This document shows positions 6,587 to 13,674 of a stretch of DNA of 17,009 nucleotides, one piece after another. This DNA is from an uncultured Rhodospirillales bacterium (GTDB lineage Bacteria > Pseudomonadota > Alphaproteobacteria > RF32 > CAG-239), in assembly GCA_902795665.1 (NCBI GenBank), contig CADBMA010000126.1:1-17009 (forward strand). The letters run 5' to 3'. A program made the translations under genes and the position numbers. Each line of letters starts with the position of its first letter. Position 1 is the stretch's first letter. Under the pieces are notes generated by a model. The model was given only the letters and a program-made list of their open reading frames with translations. It was not told where the DNA came from and did no database searches.

Positions 6587-8314
6587 TTAATCTAACTGCG
6601 GCCACTTTCCTTGCTTTAACTGGCGCAGACTTTGGCTGTTTTTGCCGCGGCGAGAATTATAAATCCAATAATTGGCCGCAACTTTTTTGGCATAAAGACG
6701 GGTTTCGCGCCATGGTATCATTTCAACAAACATTAGTGGGTCGTTATCATAGTTATGTTTTTCAACCCATTTTTTTACGTTATGCGGTCCACCATTATAT
6801 GCTGCCGCTAAAAAGAATATGTTGTCTTCAATATTTTTATCCTCTAGTAGCATCTCAACATATTGTTGGCCTATTTCCATGTTGCGCGCTTTATCAAACA
6901 AATGTTTGCAGCCTTTTTTATATTCTTTGTTCTTGGCAACCATTGCGGCAGTTGCCGGCATTAACTGCATCAGCCCGCAAGCTCCGGCATGGCTCTTTAT
7001 TTGGGGCATAAACAATGATTCTTGTCGAATAAGCGCCAGTATCCAAGAGCGGTTTACCCTCCAGCCGTCTGCGGGTTTCCAATCCGGATCCGGATATAAA
7101 AAATTGTCATATTCACGGTCTTTTTCATGGTTTTTGAGATTGTTGGCCAAAACAAAACTCATATTGGCCAGACTATATTGGTCGCTGATGAACATAACCA
7201 ATTCTTTTTGTTTGGCGTTCAGTCGTCTATAATTTTTACGCAAATCATTTTCAGCCAATTCATACTCACCTACCTGAAGCAGTAGAATCGCACGCATTAT
7301 AGTTGGTGACTTTAGCAATTCGCTATAATATTCCGAGGTGCTAAGATCATTCAAATATGCCTGACGTTCCCAGTTATATTCAATATTTTCTCCCAATTGA
7401 ACTTTGGCTAAAATGCCATAGAAAGTGTGTTTGTATTTGGCGGCTTTGCGCAAAAATTCATCAGCTTTGTCATGCTTATTCAACTTGTTATATGCGCGGT
7501 ATGCCCAATATGCAGCTGCGGCATTAAGCCACAAATCGTCATCTTTAACTTTTGCAAACAGCGATGCTGATTTTTGATAGTCTCCCAGTTTCCATGCCGC
7601 AAGTCCGCCAAACCATGCTGCTGTGGCATCATGGCTACGTTTTACGGCTTTTGATGTCCATTGCAATGCTTTTTCATAGTCACCATCATAAAAATATGAT
7701 GCGGCAAGATTGGAACTCATCCCGTCATAGCGTTTGTCGGGTATAGTCATGCGGAATCGAGTATTATGCATAATTTCTTCAGCTTTTTTATTGTCAGTGC
7801 GGCGTATTGCTTGCAAAAATTCTACAATTTTTTGCTTAACAAATTTTCGATCTTCGGGTTTTAGCTGAGAATACGAATCCTTATACCATGCGTATGGAGC
7901 GTATAGTTTTTTGACTGTCGGCTTACTTTTTGTTTTTTTATATCCCGGAGCTTTGGTAACAGCCAAAGCTGCAATTGCATTTTTTTGCGGAAGATAGGAA
8001 TATTTTTTTAGCCAATCCTGCAGTTCTTGGTATGAAGATATGTATTTGGCACTTAAATATTTTTGTGCCAGAACATGCCCCTTTAAGACATCGCCGCCAA
8101 GCTTTGCCATAAGTTCGTCGGCTTGATCAATATCGTTTTGGCGAATGGCGGAAAAAATTTGACGATATATGTTGATATCATTTTCATTGAGAGAGTTTTT
8201 CTGCATGATTTGTGACGAGAGTTCGTCCGTTGAAATTTTAACGCTACCAACAGCTTCAGAGGTATAAATGCCCATCTGAAAAAGTAGTAAAAAATATGCA
8301 AATATTTTCTTCAC
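6587..8314 (-). CDS. slt: Soluble lytic murein transglycosylase
   Basis: The enzyme cleaves peptidoglycan between MurNAc and GlcNAc in the periplasm with formation of 1,6-anhydro-MurNAc. The 575 residues contain a signal peptide (KKIFAYFLLLFQMGIY), a long helical repeat region of the Slt superhelix type (about 30-415; runs such as DYEKALQWTSKAVKRSHDA and GDYQKSASLFAKV), and a C-terminal goose-lysozyme-like catalytic domain (about 420-555). The catalytic glutamate is about E432 in ALIRQESLF, followed by SHAGACGLMQLMPATA, AAAYNGGPHNVKKW and IPWRETRLYAKKV, the standard family 1 motifs. The start is GTG with AGGAGG directly upstream. The gene begins 14 bases after the stop of a four-cysteine exported protein, so it is likely the last gene of that operon. 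Confidence 0.94.
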   Translation of the reverse strand: MKKIFAYFLLLFQMGIYTSEAVGSVKISTDELSSQIMQKNSLNENDINIYRQIFSAIRQNDIDQADELMAKLGGDVLKGHVLAQKYLSAKYISSYQELQDWLKKYSYLPQKNAIAALAVTKAPGYKKTKSKPTVKKLYAPYAWYKDSYSQLKPEDRKFVKQKIVEFLQAIRRTDNKKAEEIMHNTRFRMTIPDKRYDGMSSNLAASYFYDGDYEKALQWTSKAVKRSHDATAAWFGGLAAWKLGDYQKSASLFAKVKDDDLWLNAAAAYWAYRAYNKLNKHDKADEFLRKAAKYKHTFYGILAKVQLGENIEYNWERQAYLNDLSTSEYYSELLKSPTIMRAILLLQVGEYELAENDLRKNYRRLNAKQKELVMFISDQYSLANMSFVLANNLKNHEKDREYDNFLYPDPDWKPADGWRVNRSWILALIRQESLFMPQIKSHAGACGLMQLMPATAAMVAKNKEYKKGCKHLFDKARNMEIGQQYVEMLLEDKNIEDNIFFLAAAYNGGPHNVKKWVEKHNYDNDPLMFVEMIPWRETRLYAKKVAANYWIYNSRRGKNSQSLRQLKQGKWPQLD

Positions 8315-8328
8315 CGCGCCTCCTGATA

Positions 8329-8997
8329 TTATTGCGCGCGGTTAATCCATCTAACCTTGGAAGCGCATGCCTGTTGCGACAGACCTTTGACGCGACAACG
8401 GTTGATGATGATATTTGGCGATCTATCCATTGAATAACATCCGTCGCCAAGCAATGAATAATTATAATGATTTTCAACCTCGGGCATGACATTGCTGAAA
8501 GTTAACACCGTATCCATATTGGGCCACTGCAAGCGATAACTTATATTTGACAATTTTGCCGGAAGGGTTGTGACCAGAGCAAACTGAGCAGAACAACGCG
8601 TTTGTCCTGAAGGGCTGCGATAGACTCTAAAATCTTTCATATACATCATAATCAGCTCTTGATCTCTTTTATCGTCCTCAGGAGAAAAATATATCGATCT
8701 GGCAGTTGGAGCCGCCTGCTCTACCTGCGATTTGAACTTTGCAGTACTATAATCAAATGGGGATACATTATTTTGTTGAGCTGCAGCTTCTTTGCCCCAA
8801 GTTGAGACACGAGATGTGTCTTCCGGTGCATTTTGCTGCTGTACATTTGATGCCGCTTGGTTGTCAGAAGGCATGCCATTTTGGGATAATGCATTGGAAT
8901 CTGTTTGGGCAGGAGCAAAAAACTGTGCATGGAGCGGGGATACCGACAACATCCCCGCAACCAAAACCAACACTGCCAACTTAGTATTGTTCAGCAT
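8329..8997 (-). CDS. Exported four-cysteine protein A, unknown function
   Basis: This 222-residue protein has a signal peptide ending near PLHA before QFFAPAQ. Residues 25-95 are Gln/Asn/Ser-rich and probably disordered. The folded part (about 105-222) contains all four cysteines: C135 (QTRCSAQF), C187 (GDGCYSMD), C201 (INRCRVK) and C211 (QQACASK), probably forming two disulfides in the periplasm. A stretch reading SNISYRLQWPN precedes the second cysteine. The same order of motifs occurs in the gene just upstream (protein B), which suggests distant paralogy. The start ATG 8997 is supported by AAGGA upstream; an in-frame GTG at 9012 would swallow that site. It sits between protein B (21 bases away) and slt (14 bases), so all three are likely one message. 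I recognise no known family. Confidence 0.85.
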   Translation of the reverse strand: MLNNTKLAVLVLVAGMLSVSPLHAQFFAPAQTDSNALSQNGMPSDNQAASNVQQQNAPEDTSRVSTWGKEAAAQQNNVSPFDYSTAKFKSQVEQAAPTARSIYFSPEDDKRDQELIMMYMKDFRVYRSPSGQTRCSAQFALVTTLPAKLSNISYRLQWPNMDTVLTFSNVMPEVENHYNYSLLGDGCYSMDRSPNIIINRCRVKGLSQQACASKVRWINRAQ

Positions 8998-9018
8998 TAA
9001 GCATCCTTTCACAGACGA

Positions 9019-9741
9019 TTATTTAATACCTGAAATAATTGTGTTTGTTGCATCAATAGCTGTTAATGCCTTTTTATAAGCTTCATCAGTTTGTGACATT
9101 TGCTTATTTCTTGCTGCTTCAATCTCTGCCTTTTCTTCATCAACAGAAACTACTTTGAATTCGAGATAATACTGAGGATCTTCAGCTGAAACATATTTGA
9201 ACAAACGTCCGCAAGCCATGTCGCCGCGATTTCTGTTTGCAGCCTGCCCTTGTGCATTTTCAGCATTGCAGTTCTTTACCTGAAACTGAGCATTGTCCAA
9301 CATCAAAAAGCATCTGTCTGAATTAACTCTGGACTTAACTGTAACTTGACCAACAGGTTTAATGGTCGGAACATCTAAAGAACCTGCAATAACTTTATCT
9401 GTATTGCGCTCGGTAACACTGCGGGCTCGTCCCATATTGCGGTTATTTTTCACCGAATCTTCTTTCTTTTCTTGAGTAATGACTTCATCAATAGCATTAT
9501 CTTTCCAGCTCAAATCCAAGCTGGCGCTGCGGATTGTCAAGTTTGAACGATTGAAGAATGTAGCGCTGTAATCGCATCCGACAACCTCTCCCTCGTTGCT
9601 TTTAACCGGAACAATATCGTGAATTTTGAACAATATCGCGCTATTTTTGATATTATTAGCTTCAGCTGCGCGAGCAGAATTAATATTAGCGACAGCTATG
9701 ATAACTGCTGCCAGACCTAAAACTGTTTTGCTGATATTCAT
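9019..9741 (-). CDS. Exported four-cysteine protein B, unknown function
   Basis: This 240-residue protein starts at ATG 9741 behind GAGG; the signal peptide (KTVLGLAAVIIAVANINS) ends at ARA before AEANN. The mature part has an N-terminal strand-rich half with C56 (VVGCDYSATFFNRSNL) and RSASLDLSWKD, a charged insert rich in Lys, Asn and Arg (about 90-117), then C144 (SDRCFLML), C158 (VKNCNAE) and C177 (DMACGRLF), and a C-terminal helix (about 200-237) that is rich in charge. Cysteines 2 and 3 are 14 residues apart, exactly as in protein A. It is the first gene of the apparent operon leading to slt and has a good promoter directly upstream. The function is not known; a periplasmic partner of envelope enzymes is only an inference from the neighbours. 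Confidence 0.85.
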   Translation of the reverse strand: MNISKTVLGLAAVIIAVANINSARAAEANNIKNSAILFKIHDIVPVKSNEGEVVGCDYSATFFNRSNLTIRSASLDLSWKDNAIDEVITQEKKEDSVKNNRNMGRARSVTERNTDKVIAGSLDVPTIKPVGQVTVKSRVNSDRCFLMLDNAQFQVKNCNAENAQGQAANRNRGDMACGRLFKYVSAEDPQYYLEFKVVSVDEEKAEIEAARNKQMSQTDEAYKKALTAIDATNTIISGIK

Positions 9742-9777
9742 TGCGTTTTCCTCGAAAGTTGATACATATTTTTGTTT

Positions 9778-9806
9778 ATAATAGAGCATATATTTTAAAT
9801 TGCCAA
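9778..9806 (-). promoter_or_regulatory. Promoter of the four-cysteine protein and slt operon
   Basis: On the minus strand TTGGCA (9806-9801) and TATTAT (9783-9778) are separated by exactly 17 bases, about 37 bases before the protein B start. This is one of the best housekeeping-type promoter matches in the window. Confidence 0.65.
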
Positions 9807-9824
9807 CATTTTATGAATAAAAAA

Positions 9825-10589
9825 CTAATTATTTGATATTTTTTTTGCCAGACGCAGCATATCGAACCAACTTTTGGACTTTTGCGCCGGATTGCGGAGC
9901 AGATACGCCGGATGAAATGTTGGCAACAATGGGATACTTTTCCCCGGAAGAGGAGAATATTCCAACCATTTTCCTCTAATCTTGGAGATTGTTTCTTCAG
10001 CATCAAGCAATGCATTGGCAGCCGGAGCTCCAAGAGCGACAATTATTTCAGGATTGATAAGTTCAATCTTGCGTTTTAAAAACGGCAAGCAAACCGCAAC
10101 TTCTGCGCTTGTCGGAGTGCGGTTTCCGGGCGGACGCCACATTAAAATATTAGTAATATAAACCTGTGAGCGATCTATACCGATAGCAGCAAGCATCTTA
10201 TCAAGGAGCTGTCCGCTACGCCCGACAAATGGTTTGCCAATACGATCTTCATCAGCGCCGGGGGCTTCACCGACAAGAATTATCTTTGCATTTGGGTTTC
10301 CATCTCCAAATACTGTTTTGTTGGCGGTCAGTTTTAGTGCGCAGCCGTCAAATTTTTCCACACCGGCGGCCAGCTCCTCAAGACTGGAGGCCTGAGAACA
10401 AATTTCACGAGCGTTTTTACAAGCGGTTACGCTCATTTGCGCCAAATCGGTAATTGCCGGACGAGAATCTGTTGTTGCCGAAACGGCAGCAATCTGCACT
10501 TTGTTATCAAACTGCACCGGTTTGTCGCCGCATATTGCATCGACGCCGGAAGCCAAATACCATTCTAAAAGTTCTTTCGTATCCATCAT
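9825..10589 (-). CDS. Uracil-DNA glycosylase, family 4-like
   Basis: The enzyme removes uracil from DNA to start base excision repair. The 254 residues have an alphaproteobacterial N-terminal extension (about 1-75) and a UDG core with the family 4 motifs: GEAPGADEDRIGKPFVGRSG (motif A at 107-111), VYITNILMWRPPGNRTPT, and TFHPAYLLRNP with H226. Compared from memory with the Thermus family 4 enzyme, two of the four iron-sulfur cysteines are replaced: the first pair reads F80-D-G-C83 instead of Cys-x-x-Cys, and the third is W151 before RPP; C83 and C167 remain. The start is uncertain: ATG 10589 gives the MMDTKELLEWYL beginning usual for relatives, while ATG 10616 is also in frame; neither has a clear binding site. 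It is divergent from the TPR gene. Confidence 0.9.
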   Translation of the reverse strand: MMDTKELLEWYLASGVDAICGDKPVQFDNKVQIAAVSATTDSRPAITDLAQMSVTACKNAREICSQASSLEELAAGVEKFDGCALKLTANKTVFGDGNPNAKIILVGEAPGADEDRIGKPFVGRSGQLLDKMLAAIGIDRSQVYITNILMWRPPGNRTPTSAEVAVCLPFLKRKIELINPEIIVALGAPAANALLDAEETISKIRGKWLEYSPLPGKSIPLLPTFHPAYLLRNPAQKSKSWFDMLRLAKKISNN

Positions 10590-10667
10590 GATTGTTATGC
10601 TATGCTGTTCATACATTTTTTGCAACAAATAATTATGTTATCTTTATTCTTTCCGTATTTTTTTCTA

Positions 10668-10696
10668 TTGTACTCTTGAATAAATTCAGCTAACAT
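10668..10696 (+). promoter_or_regulatory. Candidate promoter of the TPR protein gene
   Basis: TTGTAC (10668-10673) and TAACAT (10691-10696) are separated by 17 bases, about 34 bases ahead of the ATG. It lies in the AT-rich gap between the divergent UDG and TPR genes. Confidence 0.45.
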
Positions 10697-10729
10697 GAGT
10701 TTGTTTTTTGTTTATAACGGAGCAAATTA

Positions 10730-12535
10730 ATGGAAAAAACGGCTTTTGCTTTGGCTGTTCTGGTGGGGATAGTTTTTACCAATACTTGTTGCACAATTAC
10801 TCAAAATCAGGCAACAAATTTACCTAGGAATGAATATGTAAACTCGTCCGGCAGCACATATGGGAGCTATCTTGCGGGAAGAGTGGCACATTTGCGGCAT
10901 GACTTGAATGCTGCTGCCGATTATTATATGCTGGCAGAAAAAAATGCTCCGGACAATCAGATGCTATCAAGCCAGCTTTATATCATGCTTACGTCACAAG
11001 GACGAGTTGAAGAGGCTGCCATATATGCGGATAAAGCTTTGCAACATAATGACGGTAGCTTGATGATTTATAGCATTAAGTCTGTTTATGAAATAAAACA
11101 AGGCAACTATGAAAAAGCAATTGAATATATTGACAAAGGAAAAAATCCATTTGCGGATATTTTATTAACCCCAATGCTAAAGGCGTGGAGCTATGCCGGA
11201 CTTGACAAGTATGATACCGCCATTCGCACTCTTGCTCCTTTGTCTAAGAATCAGCAATCTATCCCTATATATCTGCTGCACGCCGGAATGATTAGCGATT
11301 ATATGAACAAAATTGACGATGCTGATAAATATTATTCCAAATTGATGTCCATACGCGGAATGCAATTATCAATCTTTCCTATTCAGGTTATCAGCAATTT
11401 TTATCAACGTCAAAACAATCCGGAAAAGGTAAAAAAAGTTCTGAATATGGTTGAAAATCCGTTAGCAGTTGATACTAAAAATATTATCGAAAATATTAAG
11501 AATAAAAAAGCTCCTGCTGCACCGATTCTAACTTCTCCATCTATTGGCGCAGCTGAAGTTTTGTTCGATATTGCAATGATATTGCGCGGAGATGAAGAAG
11601 TTTCTCTATTGTTTGCTTCTTTAGCATCTTATGCAAATCCTGATTATGATTTGCCGCAAATGCTATGCGGAGATATTTTGGAAAGCAAAGAGCTATTCTC
11701 GGAGGCAAATGAGGTATATCGGCGTATTACGCCAAACAGAAATAGCTACTATTCGGCTCAGATGAAAATTGTCTATAATTTAATAAGGCTGAAAAAATAT
11801 AATGAAGCCGAGAAAATTTTGCGCACAATATCAAAGAACTACAAACCTAATGCTGAAATATATTCTAATTTGGGCGAAGTTATGCAGATGACCAGACGTT
11901 ATCGCGATGCTGCAATTTATTACAAAAAAGCTTTGGAATATTATATTCCTTCTCAGAGAAAAGAAAGATGGTCATTATTGATTATGCTATCAATGGTATA
12001 TGACGCCATGCATGATGCAAATAATGCCGAAAAATATTTGCGCGAGGCTATCGAAATTGCTTCCGACTCGCTGACACAAAACCATTTGGGATATATTCTT
12101 ATTCGGGACAACCGCAATATTGAGGAAGCCTTTCAATATATAGTCAATGCTTATAATTTGTCACCTCATGAGGGAGGAATTGTAGACAGTCTCGGATGGG
12201 CCTTTTATCAAATTGGGCGTTATGATGAAGCTGTAAAATATTTGGAAAAGGCTTCAGAAATATCTCCCTCTGAATCAGTAATTTATAGCCACTTGGGTGA
12301 TGCTTATTGGGAGGTCGGACGCAAATCAGAGGCTGTTTTTCAATGGAATCATGCATTGCAAAAAGAAGATATCAGCGGTGAAATTAATAAAGAGGATCTC
12401 ATGCATAAAATCAAGCATGGCAAAGAAAAACATACGCCAGCTGAGTTTGATGAAAAAAAGATAAATGAAATTATTTCATCTCTTGAAAAAACAAGCAAAA
12501 ACAAAGTTAATCACAACATAAAAAAAGCTAAATAA
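10730..12535 (+). CDS. Exported tetratricopeptide-repeat protein
   Basis: The 601-residue protein begins with a hydrophobic segment (TAFALAVLVGIVFTNT) ending in a Cys-Cys pair at 20-21. This could be a signal peptide or a lipoprotein signal, but the residues before the cysteine (TNT) do not make a standard lipobox. The rest is helical repeats: clear TPRs at about 375-408 (AEIYSNLGEVMQMTRRYRDA), 484-517 (IVDSLGWAFYQIGRYDEAVK) and 518-551 (IYSHLGDAYWEVGRKSEAV), and degenerate ones at about 45-140 and 180-215. The C-terminus (about 555-601) is Lys-rich and likely disordered. TPR proteins act as binding scaffolds; the partner cannot be told from the sequence. The start has GGAG 8 bases upstream (ACGGAGCAAATTAATG). 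It is transcribed alone and ends at a terminator shared with the convergent EF-hand gene. Confidence 0.9.
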   Translation: MEKTAFALAVLVGIVFTNTCCTITQNQATNLPRNEYVNSSGSTYGSYLAGRVAHLRHDLNAAADYYMLAEKNAPDNQMLSSQLYIMLTSQGRVEEAAIYADKALQHNDGSLMIYSIKSVYEIKQGNYEKAIEYIDKGKNPFADILLTPMLKAWSYAGLDKYDTAIRTLAPLSKNQQSIPIYLLHAGMISDYMNKIDDADKYYSKLMSIRGMQLSIFPIQVISNFYQRQNNPEKVKKVLNMVENPLAVDTKNIIENIKNKKAPAAPILTSPSIGAAEVLFDIAMILRGDEEVSLLFASLASYANPDYDLPQMLCGDILESKELFSEANEVYRRITPNRNSYYSAQMKIVYNLIRLKKYNEAEKILRTISKNYKPNAEIYSNLGEVMQMTRRYRDAAIYYKKALEYYIPSQRKERWSLLIMLSMVYDAMHDANNAEKYLREAIEIASDSLTQNHLGYILIRDNRNIEEAFQYIVNAYNLSPHEGGIVDSLGWAFYQIGRYDEAVKYLEKASEISPSESVIYSHLGDAYWEVGRKSEAVFQWNHALQKEDISGEINKEDLMHKIKHGKEKHTPAEFDEKKINEIISSLEKTSKNKVNHNIKKAK

Positions 12536-12549
12536 CTTCCGCATATATT

Positions 12550-12579
12550 AAAAAAATTGCCCATTATGGGCATTTTTTT
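12550..12579. terminator. Bidirectional terminator between the TPR and EF-hand genes
   Basis: Stem TGCCC (12558-12562) and GGGCA (12568-12572), loop ATTAT, flanked by an A-run at 12550-12556 and a T-run at 12573-12579. The A/T flanks extend the pairing. It works for both convergent genes, and its right flank overlaps the EF-hand stop codon. Confidence 0.9.
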
Positions 12580-12952
12580 AATAATATTTAACTTTACCTT
12601 TGGTCTTTTGGGTTTGTTTGGATATGTAGGTTTCCATTTCTTTCAGAGTGATATAACCATCATCATTAGCGTCGATAGTTTTGAATTGCTCATCCGGCTC
12701 TTGATATACGCCTTCTTTTTTGGCTTGACGTTTTTGTCGGCGAGTTTCTCTGGTTTCTGCAACTTTGGCTTTACCGGAAAATTCTTCCAAGCTCAAACGT
12801 CCGTCTTGATCTGCATCATACATATTCATTTGATACATTGCAGTCTTTTGAGAATTTGTAATATAATTGGCCGGAGGATTATATTTTGCAAGAACTTCAA
12901 CTCCTGACGCCATAATAATTACCGCAACAAATGGTAAAACAATCTTTTTCAT
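12578..12952 (-). CDS. Small exported EF-hand calcium-binding protein
   Basis: The 124 residues start with a signal peptide (KKIVLPFVAVIIMASGVEVL, then AKYNPP) and contain two complete EF-hand loops: D46-A-D48-Q-D50-G-R-L-S-L-E-E57 and D94-A-N96-D-D98-G-Y-I-T-L-K-E105, with the acidic or Asn ligands at loop positions 1, 3, 5 and the Glu at 12. A very basic linker (about 61-82; ETRRQKRQAKK) separates them, and the C-terminus is Lys-rich. It probably binds calcium in the periplasm. The start has AGGAG upstream. It begins 9 bases after the lolD stop on the same strand, so it is the third gene of the lolC/E, lolD operon. I know no fixed link between EF-hand proteins and Lol, so its role there is open. 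Confidence 0.88.
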   Translation of the reverse strand: MKKIVLPFVAVIIMASGVEVLAKYNPPANYITNSQKTAMYQMNMYDADQDGRLSLEEFSGKAKVAETRETRRQKRQAKKEGVYQEPDEQFKTIDANDDGYITLKEMETYISKQTQKTKGKVKYY

Positions 12953-12960
12953 ATTTTCTC

Positions 12961-13674
12961 CTAATAAAAATTTTTACTATCTATTATTGACGATATCCCT
13001 AACTCCACCGGCTTGCCATCTTTAAGGCTGACTTGTCTGTTCATTGCCTTGGCCAGTTCCATATTGTGGGTAGCTACCAAAGCGGCCAATCCGGTTTCTT
13101 TTATTATATTCATTAATGCTTCAAAAACAATATCTGATGTTCGAGGATCAAGGTTTCCGGTTGGTTCATCAGCCAAGAGCAGTTTTGGAGTATTGGCCAG
13201 TGCGCGGGCAATGGCAACACGTTGCTGTTCTCCGCCTGAAAGTTCGGCTGGTCGATGATCAAAGCGTTTATCGAGTTTCATTTTGCTTAATAGCCACTCA
13301 GCACGATCTTGTGCTGCTGAATATTTTTTACCGGCAATAAGTTGCGGCATCATAACGTTTTCCAGCGCATTAAAATCCGGCAAAAGATTGTGGTACTGAT
13401 ACACAAAACCTAAAAAGTCACGACGCAAAGAAGTACGCACTTTATCGCCATACTCTGAACAATCATAACCATGTAACAAAACTTTTCCGTTAGTTGGTTG
13501 CTCCAACAAGCCGGCAATTTGTAGCAATGTTGATTTTCCGGATCCGCTCGGGCCGATAAGAGCCACAACTTCACCTTCTTTAATATCAAAATTTACACCT
13601 TTTAAAATTTCTAAATTCTGCCCGCCTTGGGTAAATGATTTACTTACATTTCGTAAAGATAATATATTATTCAT
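12961..13674 (-). CDS. lolD: Lipoprotein-releasing ABC transporter ATPase LolD
   Basis: LolD energises release of outer-membrane lipoproteins from the inner membrane to the chaperone LolA. The 237 residues carry Walker A GPSGSGKST (41-49), Q93 in YQYHNLLPDFNALENVMMP, signature LSGGEQQR (145-152), Walker B LLLADEP (165-171) with the D-loop GNLDP, and H203. The phrase YQYHNLLPDFNALENV distinguishes LolD from the close MacB and FtsE ATPases, as does the adjacent permease. Its ATG lies inside the last codons of lolC/E (8-base overlap), with GGAGG about 9 bases upstream within that gene, which indicates translational coupling. Confidence 0.95.
   Translation of the reverse strand: MNNILSLRNVSKSFTQGGQNLEILKGVNFDIKEGEVVALIGPSGSGKSTLLQIAGLLEQPTNGKVLLHGYDCSEYGDKVRTSLRRDFLGFVYQYHNLLPDFNALENVMMPQLIAGKKYSAAQDRAEWLLSKMKLDKRFDHRPAELSGGEQQRVAIARALANTPKLLLADEPTGNLDPRTSDIVFEALMNIIKETGLAALVATHNMELAKAMNRQVSLKDGKPVELGISSIIDSKNFY

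Noticed and set aside
6562..7011. A 150-codon open frame on the plus strand opposite the end of slt
   Set aside because: It overlaps the conserved catalytic domain of Slt in antisense and looks like a shadow of its codons.
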